From assembly GCA_037131735.1 (NCBI GenBank), contig JBAXQM010000005.1:62001-126000 (forward strand): a stretch of DNA of 64,000 nucleotides, written 5' to 3'. Positions 51,950-61,634 of this stretch are shown here, piece by piece; the stretch's first letter is position 1, and each line of letters begins with the position of its first letter. This DNA comes from CAIUPE01 sp037131735. Lineage in GTDB: Bacteria > Pseudomonadota > Alphaproteobacteria > Rhizobiales > Beijerinckiaceae. The notes below the pieces were generated by a model. The model was given only the letters and a program-made list of their open reading frames with translations, searched no databases and was not told the origin of the DNA. The position numbers and the translations under genes are program-made.

Positions 51950-53659
51950 ATGACGATCAATCTTGCAGCTCCGGACATCCGGGAATTGAAACCAAGAATT
52001 ACCGTGTTCGGTGTTGGCGGCGGTGGCGGCAATGCTGTTAACAACATGATCGAAATCGGTCTGCAGGGCTGCGAATTCGTGGTCGGCAATACGGATGCGC
52101 AAGCGCTTACAAGCTCGAAGGCGCATCGCGTTATTCAGATGGGCATGCAAGTGACGGAAGGTTTGGGCGCTGGCTCCCAGCCGGAAGTTGGTCGTGCGGC
52201 TGCTGAAGAAGTGATCGATGAAATCCGCGATCAACTCGCAGGCGCGCATATGGTGTTTGTCACGGCCGGTATGGGTGGTGGTACGGGAACGGGTGCCGCG
52301 CCCGTCATCGCACGCGCCGCGCGTGATATGGGCATCCTCACGGTGGGTGTTGTCACGAAGCCATTTCAGTTCGAAGGCACACGCCGTATGCGCCTTGCTG
52401 AATCCGGTATTACTGAATTGCAGAAATGCGTCGATACGCTGATCATCATTCCGAACCAGAATCTGTTCCGCGTTGCCAATGAGCAAACCACTTTCGCCGA
52501 TGCGTTTGCTATGGCTGACCGCGTTCTTTATTCTGGTGTCGCCTGCATCACCGATTTGATGGTCAAAGAAGGCCTAATCAATCTCGACTTCGCCGATGTC
52601 CGCGCTGTGATGCGTGAAATGGGCAAGGCCATGATGGGCACGGGCGAAGCAACGGGCGAGAAGCGCGCCCTTCGTGCTGCCGAAGCGGCGATTGCCAATC
52701 CATTGCTTGATGATGTGAATATGTCGGGCGCGCGTGGTCTTCTGATCTCGATCACCGGCGGTTCTGATCTTACGCTTTATGAAGTTGATGAAGCTGCCAC
52801 ACGCATTCGTGAAGAAGTTGATCCTGATGCGAATGTGATCTTCGGCGCAACACGTGATGACTCGCTTGAAGGTATTGTGCGTGTGTCGGTTGTTGCGACC
52901 GGTATCGATCACGCTGAAATCATGCGCCAGAATGCAACGGCTCCGATCCAGACATCGGCCGTTTCTGAACATCGCTTGCGTGATATGGCCGACCGCGTGC
53001 GTAATGAAGTGACAGCCGCACTCGCGCGTCCTGTTGAACATCATACGCCGGTTGCACCCGTTGCTCCGGCAGCACCCGCCGCGTCTTATGTGTCACAGGC
53101 TCCTATGGCCGAAGCCCCCGCATATCAGCAGCCTTATCAGCCGCGCGGTATTCAGGTTGCGCCTGATCTCGCCATTCGTCCGGCTGCACCGCGTCCGATG
53201 ATGCCTGAGCCACAATCACAACCTGCGCCACGTATGCCTGACTCTTATGCGCCACATGTTGATGATCGCGGTTTTGTGCCGCCGGTGTCGGAGCGTCCCA
53301 TGCGTCCGGTGCGTATGCCATCGGCAGAAGATTTCCCGCCGATCGCGCAGAGAAGCCTTGAAGCCGGTCATCAAGATCGTGCTGCCCCGGCAGCTGTTGA
53401 AGGTCAGAAGAAGTCATTGATGGAACGCTTGGTTTCCGCAGGCTTCGGTGGCCGCCGTGCCGACCCAGCTGAAATGCCTGCTCCGCCGCGCGCCGTATCG
53501 GTTGAACAACAACCGATGATGGCCCAGCCGGAAATGCCGGCTCCTGTGCAGCGCCCGGTTCAACAGCCTGTACAGGCTGCACGTCCCGCCGCGCCCCAGC
53601 GGATGTTCGAGGATGACCAGATGGAAATCCCGGCCTTCTTGCGCCGCCAGTCGAACTGA
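51950..53659 (+). CDS. ftsZ: Cell division GTPase FtsZ
   Basis: 569 residues. The GTPase core (about 1-330) has GVGGGGGNAVNNMI, the tubulin signature GMGGGTGTGAAPVIA and IIPNQNLFR. Residues about 340-550 form a low-complexity linker rich in Pro, Ala, Met and Gln, and the C-terminus DDQMEIPAFLRRQSN is the FtsA/ZipA-binding tail. The long linker is typical of Hyphomicrobiales. It is followed by a strong terminator at 53692. An AAGGCGAAG site precedes the ATG. Confidence 0.98.
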   Translation: MTINLAAPDIRELKPRITVFGVGGGGGNAVNNMIEIGLQGCEFVVGNTDAQALTSSKAHRVIQMGMQVTEGLGAGSQPEVGRAAAEEVIDEIRDQLAGAHMVFVTAGMGGGTGTGAAPVIARAARDMGILTVGVVTKPFQFEGTRRMRLAESGITELQKCVDTLIIIPNQNLFRVANEQTTFADAFAMADRVLYSGVACITDLMVKEGLINLDFADVRAVMREMGKAMMGTGEATGEKRALRAAEAAIANPLLDDVNMSGARGLLISITGGSDLTLYEVDEAATRIREEVDPDANVIFGATRDDSLEGIVRVSVVATGIDHAEIMRQNATAPIQTSAVSEHRLRDMADRVRNEVTAALARPVEHHTPVAPVAPAAPAASYVSQAPMAEAPAYQQPYQPRGIQVAPDLAIRPAAPRPMMPEPQSQPAPRMPDSYAPHVDDRGFVPPVSERPMRPVRMPSAEDFPPIAQRSLEAGHQDRAAPAAVEGQKKSLMERLVSAGFGGRRADPAEMPAPPRAVSVEQQPMMAQPEMPAPVQRPVQQPVQAARPAAPQRMFEDDQMEIPAFLRRQSN

Positions 53660-53691
53660 AAACCCGTATTTCAGTCCTGAAATGAGAGTTC

Positions 53692-53723
53692 AGCCCGGAT
53701 CATAAAGATCCGGGCTAAATTTT
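53692..53723 (+). terminator. Intrinsic terminator after ftsZ
   Basis: AGCCCGGATC-ATAAA-GATCCGGGCT: ten perfect pairs with a five-base loop, followed by AAATTTTT. The classical hairpin plus T-run marks the end of the dcw transcript before lpxC. Confidence 0.9.
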
Positions 53724-53962
53724 TGTAAAATAACGATTTTTTAACGTTTTCCCCAGCTCCCTTTTTTGTAACAAACGGTAAGAAACCGTGATTTGAGCCA
53801 AGAGAGAGGCGCGGGTAGAAGAGGGTACGAATTCGGTCCGCATTTTAGCGGATTCGGATATGGGGGACGGACGGGACGATGCTGCGCTGACGGATCCTCA
53901 AAGGATCCCGTTGAAAAGAGCGGGCAGAGTTTCAGCCAAGACGGCGTGAGATAAGAGACGTT
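53724..53962. other. lpxC upstream region
   Basis: About 240 bases without a gene between the ftsZ terminator and lpxC. Starts with AACGATTTTTTAACG, then an ACGGT-AAGAA-ACCGT hairpin near 53774, a TCCGC/GCGGA pair near 53840 and a GGATCC-TCAAA-GGATCC repeat at about 53894. It should contain the lpxC promoter; a few weak stem-loops are all that I can see. Confidence 0.5.
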
Positions 53963-54907
53963 ATGAGTTCTTCGCGACAAGTGACCTTAGCACGCCGCGC
54001 CCGTTTGTCGGGCCATGGGGTTCATTCCGGTAAACCGGTTTCCATCATTCTTCATCCGGCAGCTGACAATCATGGCATTCGGTTCTTGCGCACCGGCCTT
54101 GAAGGGGGTCGTGAGCGTTTGATTTCTGCACGTCATGATGCTGTCAGCGCATCTGAATTATGCACCATCATCGGCGACCATGAGACGGGCGCCATTTCGA
54201 CAATCGAACATTTGATGGCAGCGCTTTACGCTTCAAACATCGATAACCTTCTCGTTGAAATTGACGGTGCTGAAGTGCCGATTATGGATGGAAGCTCTGC
54301 GCCATTCATTGCAGCGATTGATCGTGCGGGTCTTGTGTCGCAGAAGTCTGCGCGTCGTTATCTTCGTATATTGAAGCCTGTGCGCGTTGAAAAAGACGGA
54401 AAGTTTTCTGAGCTCGTTCCGTTCGCACGCGGTTTCCGGTTGACGGTTGAAATCGATTTTCCAACCGCGTTGATTGGGCGTCAGAAAAAGACTCTTGATC
54501 TCACGCCTGACTCATTCCGTGATGAATTGCAGCACGCGCGCACCTTCGGCTTTTTGAAGGACGTTGATCATCTGCGGAAGGCGGGCTTTGCGCTTGGTGC
54601 CTCGCTTGAAAACACAGTGGCAATTGATGGCGATGCGATCCTCAATCCTGAAGGATTGCGTTACCGCGATGAATTCATTCGCCATAAAATGCTCGATGCT
54701 GTTGGCGACCTGGCTTTGGCCGGTTTGCCAATCATCGGCCATTTCCGCTCATGGTGCAGCGGCCACCGCATGAATGTGGCTGCTCTTGAGGCGCTCTTCG
54801 CTGATCGGACCGCCTATGAGATCGTTGAAGACAAGCGCGCTGAGGCCGCTTTAGGCCCGGTTCGCTCGCGCGTAGCGGCCGTGGCTTGCGCCCCTTCGGT
54901 CGACTGA
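53963..54907 (+). CDS. lpxC: UDP-3-O-acyl-N-acetylglucosamine deacetylase
   Basis: 314 residues. The family start is TLARRARLSGHGVHSGKP; zinc ligands are in STIEHLMAALYASNID and RHKMLDAVGDLALAG (His, Asp), with a HRMNVAALEAL-like (here GHRMNVAALEALF) final block. It catalyses the committed step of lipid A synthesis in the cytoplasm. Follows a promoter region rather than ftsZ transcription. Confidence 0.97.
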   Translation: MSSSRQVTLARRARLSGHGVHSGKPVSIILHPAADNHGIRFLRTGLEGGRERLISARHDAVSASELCTIIGDHETGAISTIEHLMAALYASNIDNLLVEIDGAEVPIMDGSSAPFIAAIDRAGLVSQKSARRYLRILKPVRVEKDGKFSELVPFARGFRLTVEIDFPTALIGRQKKTLDLTPDSFRDELQHARTFGFLKDVDHLRKAGFALGASLENTVAIDGDAILNPEGLRYRDEFIRHKMLDAVGDLALAGLPIIGHFRSWCSGHRMNVAALEALFADRTAYEIVEDKRAEAALGPVRSRVAAVACAPSVD

Positions 54908-55078
54908 GCCTGTTTTTGGCCGTTTGACCCTATTTCCGCCGTCTTTTGTGTCTTTTTGTCCCGCACTGCTGGCGGGATGTTAGCGTTTGGTTTATGTAAC
55001 CAGCGCATTCTGCGGGCCAATGCGAATCTGTGCCCATAGCTTTTGTGATCGTCACTATCTGGGGGAGCCTTGTTGACC

Positions 55079-55954
55079 ATGCGCCACGCCGAAACCGTCA
55101 TCACGAGGGCTTCGACCCGCATCGTGCTTCCTTTGATCGCCGTCTTGGCGCTTTTGCCACTTGGTGCGTGCGATACGCTTAATCCGTTCGATAAAGGTGA
55201 AGTCTATAAGCCTGAAGTGAAGCCTGATCTTCCGGCTGAAAAACTTTACAACGAAGGTCTTGCCGCTGTTGAAGCACGTGACTTTGAAAAGGCGAATAAG
55301 CAATTCAAAGAGCTCGACAAGGTTTATCCTTATTCGCAATGGTCGAAGAAGGCACTTTTGATGCAGACCTTCTCGCATTATTCGCTGAAAGAATTTGAAG
55401 AAGCAGCATCCTCAGGCAAGCGCTATCTGCAACTTTATCCGGCGGATCCCGATGCGGCCTATGCTGCCTATCTGATTGCGAGCTCTTACTATGATGTTGT
55501 GCTCGATATCACCCGTGATCAGGAGCGTGCAGAGAAGGCGCTTATGGCATTCATGGAAGTTGTGCAGCGCTGGCCAAAATCCGATTACGCCAAAGATGCC
55601 AAATTCAAAATTAGCGTTTTGCGCGACCAGATTGCGGGACGCGAGATGGATGTTGGCCGCTACTATCTCAACAAGCGGAACTTCACCGCCGCAATCAACC
55701 GGTTCCGTATTGTCGTTTCGCAATATCAGACGACCAATCAGGTTGAAGAAGCGTTGGCCCGTTTGACCGAAGCCTATCTGGCGCTCGGCATCGTCAATGA
55801 GGCGGAAACCGCTGCCGCGGTGCTCGGCCATAACTTCCCGGAAAGCCAGTGGTACAAGGACACCTACGCGCTTTTGCAGAATAAAGGCGTCGAGCCGAGG
55901 GAAAATCAGGATTCCTGGATCTCGAAGGCGTTTAAGGCCGTGAAGATCTTCTGA
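55079..55954 (+). CDS. bamD: Outer-membrane assembly lipoprotein BamD
   Basis: 291 residues from the ATG at 55079; TTG starts at 55070 or 55073 sit closer to a GGGGGAG site, so the start is not certain. A signal peptide ends with the lipobox LGAC near residue 28. The rest consists of TPR-like repeats (AEKLYNEGLAAVEARDFEKANKQFKELDKVYPYSQWSKKALLMQ and others). BamD/ComL is the essential partner of BamA in inserting beta-barrels. Followed by recN 43 bases later. Confidence 0.93.
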   Translation: MRHAETVITRASTRIVLPLIAVLALLPLGACDTLNPFDKGEVYKPEVKPDLPAEKLYNEGLAAVEARDFEKANKQFKELDKVYPYSQWSKKALLMQTFSHYSLKEFEEAASSGKRYLQLYPADPDAAYAAYLIASSYYDVVLDITRDQERAEKALMAFMEVVQRWPKSDYAKDAKFKISVLRDQIAGREMDVGRYYLNKRNFTAAINRFRIVVSQYQTTNQVEEALARLTEAYLALGIVNEAETAAAVLGHNFPESQWYKDTYALLQNKGVEPRENQDSWISKAFKAVKIF

Positions 55955-55997
55955 TGGGGGCTTGCATCCCGGTGGCGCCTCGGCGTTTCATCGTCCT

Positions 55998-57668
55998 ATG
56001 CTGACTCATTTGTCCATCCGCGATATTGTTTTGATCGACCGCCTCGATTTGGCCTTCGAGAACGGCCTTGCTGTGCTCACCGGCGAGACGGGTGCCGGCA
56101 AATCGATCCTGCTTGATGCCTTTGCTTTGGCGCTCGGCGCGCGCGGTGATGGGTCGCTCGTGCGGCAAGGCGAAGCGCAAGGGCAGGTGACGGCCGTCTT
56201 CCAACCTGCCGATAAACATCCGGTCTTTGCAGTGCTTGCTGAGCAAGCGATTGCGCATGAAGGCGAGATCATTTTGCGCCGTGTACAAATGGCTGATGGC
56301 AAAACGCGCGCGCTTGTGAATGATCAACCGGTGAGCGTGCAAAGTCTGCGCGCCATTGGAACAAGTCTTGTTGAAATTCATGGTCAACATGATGACCGCG
56401 CGCTGGCTGATCCTGCGAGCCATCGCGCCATTCTCGATTCCTTTGCCGGCATTGAAAAAGAAATTTCAGCTTTGAGAAAATGCCATCAGTCATGGCATGA
56501 GGCGCGTGAAACATTGCGCGTGCATCAAGAGCGCCTCGATACCGCGCGCAAAGAAGCGGATTACCTGCGTCATGCGTGCGATGAACTCTCCACGCTTGCA
56601 CCGGAAGAGGGCGAAGAAACAAAACTGGCGGACCGCCGCCAAGCGATGATGGCGGCTGAAAAAGCGAGTGGCGAAATTCGCGAAGCCCTCGATACAGTGG
56701 GGGGACATTCATCACCCATTCCGACATTGATTTCGGTCCAGCGACGGTTTGAACGACGCGGCACAGAAACAGACGCGTTGCTTGGTCCGGCGATTAAGGC
56801 GCTCGCAACGGCGCTTGATGCGTTGGAGGAAACACGCTCGGCACTTGAAGCGGCAGAGCGCGCGGCCGATTTCGATCCGCGTGAATTGGAACGCGTGGAA
56901 GAGCGGCTTTTCGCCTTACGCGCGGCGTCACGCAAATATCATGTGCCGGTTGATCAGCTCGCGGCCTTGGCCGAGCGTTTCGCTGCTGATGTTGAGTCAC
57001 TTGATCAAGGCGAGTCGTCCTTGGTTAAACTTGAAGCGGCATTGAAAGAGGCTGAACTTCGCTACATTGCGGCTGCTGAAATCGTTTCCAAAAAACGCGC
57101 GAAAGCGGCGGCGGAATTAGAGAAGGCCGTGATGGGTGAGTTGCCGCCTCTAAAACTTGAGCGCGCGAAATTCATTGTGGCGCTTGAGCGTGATGAAGCC
57201 GCGCGCGGACCCGATGGATTTGATCATGTGGAATTCTGGGTCGAGACGAATCCGGGTTCACGTCCGGGTCCGATGATGAAAGTTGCCTCTGGCGGGGAAT
57301 TGTCTCGGTTCATGCTGGCACTCAAAGTGTCTCTTGCCGATCGTGGCTCAGCCCCAACGCTTGTCTTTGATGAAATTGATACCGGTGTCGGCGGCGCGGT
57401 GGCCGATGCGATTGGGCAACGTCTCTCGCGGTTAGCGAAAAAAGTGCAAGTGCTTTCGGTGACGCATGCGCCGCAAGTCGCTGCGCGCGCCTCGACTCAT
57501 TTCCTGATTGCTAAAGGTGAAGCCGGTAAGGGCAAACGCATCGCCACAAGGGTGGTGACGATTGATGAAGCGCATCGCCGCGAAGAAATTGCCCGCATGT
57601 TGTCAGGCGCCGAGATTACGGACGAAGCGCGCGCGGCGGCAAAGAAGTTGATTGAGGCGGCAAAATGA
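55998..57668 (+). CDS. recN: DNA repair protein RecN
   Basis: 556 residues from the ATG at 55998 (MLTHLSIRDIVLIDRLDLAFENGLAVL); the earlier frame start at 55962 lacks family resemblance. SMC-like: Walker A GETGAGKSILLDAFALALG, a long central coiled coil (about 150-350), VASGGELSRFMLALK and Walker B TLVFDEIDTGVGG. Acts in double-strand break repair. Overlaps ligA start by 4 bases. Confidence 0.95.
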   Translation: MLTHLSIRDIVLIDRLDLAFENGLAVLTGETGAGKSILLDAFALALGARGDGSLVRQGEAQGQVTAVFQPADKHPVFAVLAEQAIAHEGEIILRRVQMADGKTRALVNDQPVSVQSLRAIGTSLVEIHGQHDDRALADPASHRAILDSFAGIEKEISALRKCHQSWHEARETLRVHQERLDTARKEADYLRHACDELSTLAPEEGEETKLADRRQAMMAAEKASGEIREALDTVGGHSSPIPTLISVQRRFERRGTETDALLGPAIKALATALDALEETRSALEAAERAADFDPRELERVEERLFALRAASRKYHVPVDQLAALAERFAADVESLDQGESSLVKLEAALKEAELRYIAAAEIVSKKRAKAAAELEKAVMGELPPLKLERAKFIVALERDEAARGPDGFDHVEFWVETNPGSRPGPMMKVASGGELSRFMLALKVSLADRGSAPTLVFDEIDTGVGGAVADAIGQRLSRLAKKVQVLSVTHAPQVAARASTHFLIAKGEAGKGKRIATRVVTIDEAHRREEIARMLSGAEITDEARAAAKKLIEAAK

Positions 57669-59788
57669 AAAAGCCGCATGATCCCTTGCGCGCTTTAGAT
57701 GTCGAAAAACTAACCCCGCTTGAAGCGCGGATGGAATGGCAGTCGCTTGGCGATGAAATTGCGCAGCATGATGTGCGCTATCATCAGGAAGACCAACCGA
57801 CAATCTCGGATGCTACCTATGATGCGTTGCGCCGTCGTTATGACGCGATCATGTTGGCTTTTCCGGAATTGCAAAAAGAAGCCTCGCCTTTAACCCGCGT
57901 GGGCGCAAAGCCATCTGAAAAATTTTCCAAAGTGAAGCATGCGGTGCCGATGTTGTCATTGGCCAATACATTTTCGGATGAAGAGTTGTCCGATTTTGTA
58001 GAACGCGTAAGACGTTTTCTTGATTGGCCTTCGTTGCGCGAATTGGCGTTCACAGCAGAGCCGAAAATTGACGGGCTTTCCTGCTCGTTACGTTTTGAAA
58101 AAGGTGTGTTGACGGTTGCTGCCACACGCGGCGATGGCGAAGAAGGTGAAGATGTCACCACCAATGTGCGCACGATTCACGAGATACCACATAGGCTTCA
58201 CGGGCCGGTACCCGATGTGATTGAAATTCGCGGTGAGATTTATATGGCCACCGCTGATTTTCTAAAGCTCAATGAGCGTCAGGAGAAAGAGGGAAAGCCT
58301 GCTTTTGCCAATCCGCGTAACGCTGCCGCGGGATCACTGCGCCAACTTGATTCACAGATCACAGCGCAAAGACCACTCAGATTTTTTGCCTATACATGGG
58401 GGCAGATTGACGGAGCGACTCCGGCTGATACGCAGAGTGGCATGGTCACGGCCTTTCATAAAATGGGCTTGCCGACCAATCCGCTCACTAAGCGGTGCGC
58501 CACGCTTCAAGCTATGATTGATCATTACCGTATGATCGAGGAACGGCGCGCCACTTTGGGCTATGATATTGATGGCGTTGTTTACAAAGTTGATGATCTC
58601 GCGTTGCAAGCGCGTTTGGGCTTTATCTCGCGTTCGCCGCGTTGGGCAACCGCACGCAAATTCCCTGCAGAGAAAGCCACAACCTTATTGCTCGATATCG
58701 ATATTCAAGTCGGGCGCACAGGCGCTTTGACTCCCGTTGCGAAATTACAACCCGTTTCGGTGGGCGGTGTGGTTGTCTCCAATGCGACATTGCATAATGA
58801 AGACGAAATCGCGCGTAAGGATATTCGGATCGGTGATACGGTTGTTATTCAACGCGCAGGCGATGTGATCCCGCAAATTGTTTCGGTTGTTGAAGAGAAG
58901 CGTAAACACGGAGCCAAGCCCTTTGTGTTTCCTGATCATTGTCCGGCCTGTGGCAGCCATGCGGTGCGCGAGAATGATCCGAAATCGGGAGAACCGGAAG
59001 CCGTGCGCCGCTGTACCGCGGGTCTTATCTGTCCTGCACAAGCGACGGAGCGTCTCAAACATTTTGCCTCGCGCAATGCGTTTGACATTGAAGGTTTAGG
59101 CGACAAGCAAATTGAAGGCTTTTTCATTGACGGTCTTATCACGCGTCCGCGCGATATCTTTACGCTTGAAGCGCGCGATGCACGGTCATTGAAGAAACTC
59201 AAAGACCGCGAAGGTTTTGGCGCGGTCTCGGTTAAAAATCTATTTGACGCGATTGCGACACGAAAGACTGTCTCGCTCAATCGGTTCATTTTTGCGCTGG
59301 GTATTCGGCATGTTGGCGAAACAACAGCGAAGCAGCTCGCGCGGCATTTTGGTTCCATTGAAAAATTGCGCGACCTTGCGGTGAAGGCCGGCCATGATGG
59401 TGTCCGCGCGCGTGAAGAGCTCGAAGCCATCGACGGGATCGGGCCGATTGTTGCAGGCTCAATCGTTGATTTCTTCGCCGAAGCGCATAATCGCGAAGAG
59501 CTTGCTGCCTTGCTTGATCATGTCACGCCGGAGGCGATGGAAGCGGTTGAAGCCTCAAGCCCCGTATCCGGTAAAACGATTGTCTTTACCGGATCGCTTG
59601 AGAAAATGACTCGTGAAGAAGCGAAAGCCATGGCCGAGCGTTTGGGCGCGAAAGTGTCAGGCTCAGTCTCAAAGAAGACGGATCTTCTTGTTGCTGGTCC
59701 CGGTGCGGGCTCGAAGCTCGACGACGCGCGCAAGCACGGCGTTGAAGTTATTGACGAAGACGAATGGTTTCGTCGCGTCGGATCGTAA
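57665..59788 (+). CDS. ligA: NAD-dependent DNA ligase
   Basis: 707 residues. Adenylation lysine is in EPKIDGLSCSLRFE; DPTISDATYDALRRR-like N-terminal Ia domain (here DQPTISDATYDALRRRY) precedes it. The OB fold, a four-cysteine zinc finger (CPACGSH ... CTAGLICPAQ), the HhH region (LEAIDGIGPIVAGSI) and a BRCT domain (GKTIVFTGSLEKMTREEAKAMAERLGAKV) follow. Joins nicks in replication and repair. Coupled to recN. Confidence 0.98.
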   Translation: MKKPHDPLRALDVEKLTPLEARMEWQSLGDEIAQHDVRYHQEDQPTISDATYDALRRRYDAIMLAFPELQKEASPLTRVGAKPSEKFSKVKHAVPMLSLANTFSDEELSDFVERVRRFLDWPSLRELAFTAEPKIDGLSCSLRFEKGVLTVAATRGDGEEGEDVTTNVRTIHEIPHRLHGPVPDVIEIRGEIYMATADFLKLNERQEKEGKPAFANPRNAAAGSLRQLDSQITAQRPLRFFAYTWGQIDGATPADTQSGMVTAFHKMGLPTNPLTKRCATLQAMIDHYRMIEERRATLGYDIDGVVYKVDDLALQARLGFISRSPRWATARKFPAEKATTLLLDIDIQVGRTGALTPVAKLQPVSVGGVVVSNATLHNEDEIARKDIRIGDTVVIQRAGDVIPQIVSVVEEKRKHGAKPFVFPDHCPACGSHAVRENDPKSGEPEAVRRCTAGLICPAQATERLKHFASRNAFDIEGLGDKQIEGFFIDGLITRPRDIFTLEARDARSLKKLKDREGFGAVSVKNLFDAIATRKTVSLNRFIFALGIRHVGETTAKQLARHFGSIEKLRDLAVKAGHDGVRAREELEAIDGIGPIVAGSIVDFFAEAHNREELAALLDHVTPEAMEAVEASSPVSGKTIVFTGSLEKMTREEAKAMAERLGAKVSGSVSKKTDLLVAGPGAGSKLDDARKHGVEVIDEDEWFRRVGS

Positions 59789-61609
59789 TCAGATCGCGCG
59801 AGTGGCGTGATTGAGCCAGCTCTTCGTTTCCTCATCACAATAGGGCGAGACAATCGAGCGTGTCTTCGCGTGATAGGCGTTGAGCCAAGCGCGTTCCGCG
59901 TCAGTGAGAAGCGATACTTCGACAAGATTCAAATCAATCGGCGCAAAGCTGAGCGTTTCAAAGCCGAACATTTCACGTTCGGCATTTTTGATGTCACGCT
60001 TTTCGACGAGGATCAGATTTTCGATGCGGATACCCCAATGACCCGCTTTATAAAAACCCGGTTCATTGGAGAGCATCATGCCGACTTCAAGAGGCGTTAC
60101 ACCGATTTTGGCAATGCGTTGCGGGCCTTCATGCACGGAGAGATAAGAGCCGATCCCATGGCCTGTTCCATGATCAAAATCGAGTCCGATCTCCCAAAGC
60201 GGCTTACGCGCAAAAGAGTCGATCTGCGCGCCGGATGTGCCTTTCGGGAAAACGGCGGTATCGATGCCGATATGACCTTTGAGCACGCGCGTGAAGCGAT
60301 CTTTCATTTCATCGGTCGCAGGTCCCACAGCAATCGTGCGGGTGATATCGGTTGTGCCGTCTTCATATTGTGCGCCGGAATCGATAAGGAAAATTCCCTT
60401 TTCGATTTTACGGTTTGATTCCACCGAGACTTTGTAATGCGGAATGGCGGCATTGGGTCCGGCCCCCGCAATCGAGGGGAACGAGACGTCTTTCAAAAGG
60501 CCCGTATCACGGCGGCATTCTTCAAGTTTTTCTGTTGCGCTGATTTCAGTGAGATGGCCCTTAATGGCCTCGCGATCAAACCAGGCAAGGAATTTCGACA
60601 TCGCGGCACCATCGCGTGCATGTGCGGCGCGCGAGCCTTCAATCTCCGCTTTGTTTTTAACAGCCTTCATGAGCGCAACGAAGTCTGTGCCAACATCGGC
60701 GATGCCGCCCGTGCTTTCAACTTTGCGCACAAGACGTGTTGCCGCCGTTGCGCCATCAAAGCGCACACGGGCTTTCGCTTTGCCAAGCTTTTCGAGCGAG
60801 AGATCAAGCGCAGAGGGTTCAGCAATATCGGCGAGATTGGCAACCTCATCACGCACGATATTTGAAAATTTACGCCCATCCATAAAGAGCCCAGGTTTGC
60901 CATTTTGTGGCACAATCGCAAAGCCGAGCGGCAAGGGCGTGTGGCCGACATCGCCCCCGCGAATATTGAAAATCCACGCCACCGCATGGGCATCGGTAAT
61001 CACAACCGCATCCGATTTCATGTCGGCGAGTTTCGATTGAATGCGCTTTATCTTTTCATTCGCATCTTCACCGGCATAAGCGGGTTTATGAAGCGCTACT
61101 GGCGCAAGCGGCACCGGCGGACGATCAGCCCAGACACTATCGATCGGATTTGTTTCAACTGCAATCAATGAGGCACCAACAGACTTGCAGGCTTCATCAA
61201 GCTTTTTGATGCCGTCATGCGTATGAAGCCAGGGATCAAAACCGATTTTCATTCCGGCTTTTACATTTTTCTTGATCCATTGCTCTGGCGGATGATCGAT
61301 CAAATGTTCGGGGGCAAAGAGGGTCGCATCCACTTGTTCACGCACTTGCACGGTGTAGCGACCATCCACAAAAATGGCGGCTTTATCCGTAAGAACGATG
61401 GCCATGCCCCAAGAGCCCGCGAAGCCTGTGAGCCACATCAACCGCTCTGAAGATGGTGGAACATATTCATTTTGATGTTCATCAGTGCGCGGCACGACAA
61501 AGCCATCAAGACCGCGCTTTTTTAATTCCTCACGCAAGGCCATGAGATGCGGCGCGCCCTGTTGCGGTGTTGTTTTTTGTTCAAAACTTTGGAAAATCGC
61601 GCCGGTCAT
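59789..61609 (-). CDS. Xaa-Pro aminopeptidase (aminopeptidase P family)
   Basis: 606 residues from the ATG at 61609 with AGGA upstream; the open frame extends to 61741 into prmA and is not used. Two creatinase-like N-terminal domains (LRGLDGFVVPRTDEHQNEYVPP-like) precede an M24 catalytic domain with IDSGAQYEDGTTDITRTI (metal Asp pair), GTGHGIGSYLSVHEGP (His) and SNEPGFYKAGHWGIRIENL (Glu), all five metal ligands visible. It removes N-terminal residues ahead of proline. Convergent with ligA, one base apart. Confidence 0.92.
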   Translation of the reverse strand: MTGAIFQSFEQKTTPQQGAPHLMALREELKKRGLDGFVVPRTDEHQNEYVPPSSERLMWLTGFAGSWGMAIVLTDKAAIFVDGRYTVQVREQVDATLFAPEHLIDHPPEQWIKKNVKAGMKIGFDPWLHTHDGIKKLDEACKSVGASLIAVETNPIDSVWADRPPVPLAPVALHKPAYAGEDANEKIKRIQSKLADMKSDAVVITDAHAVAWIFNIRGGDVGHTPLPLGFAIVPQNGKPGLFMDGRKFSNIVRDEVANLADIAEPSALDLSLEKLGKAKARVRFDGATAATRLVRKVESTGGIADVGTDFVALMKAVKNKAEIEGSRAAHARDGAAMSKFLAWFDREAIKGHLTEISATEKLEECRRDTGLLKDVSFPSIAGAGPNAAIPHYKVSVESNRKIEKGIFLIDSGAQYEDGTTDITRTIAVGPATDEMKDRFTRVLKGHIGIDTAVFPKGTSGAQIDSFARKPLWEIGLDFDHGTGHGIGSYLSVHEGPQRIAKIGVTPLEVGMMLSNEPGFYKAGHWGIRIENLILVEKRDIKNAEREMFGFETLSFAPIDLNLVEVSLLTDAERAWLNAYHAKTRSIVSPYCDEETKSWLNHATRAI

Positions 61610-61634
61610 TAAATAGTCCTCGCAAAAAAGAAAT

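Noticed and set aside
51608..52486. 292-residue minus-strand frame opposite ftsA/ftsZ
   Set aside because: Antisense shadow of ftsA and ftsZ, no domain and no ribosome site.
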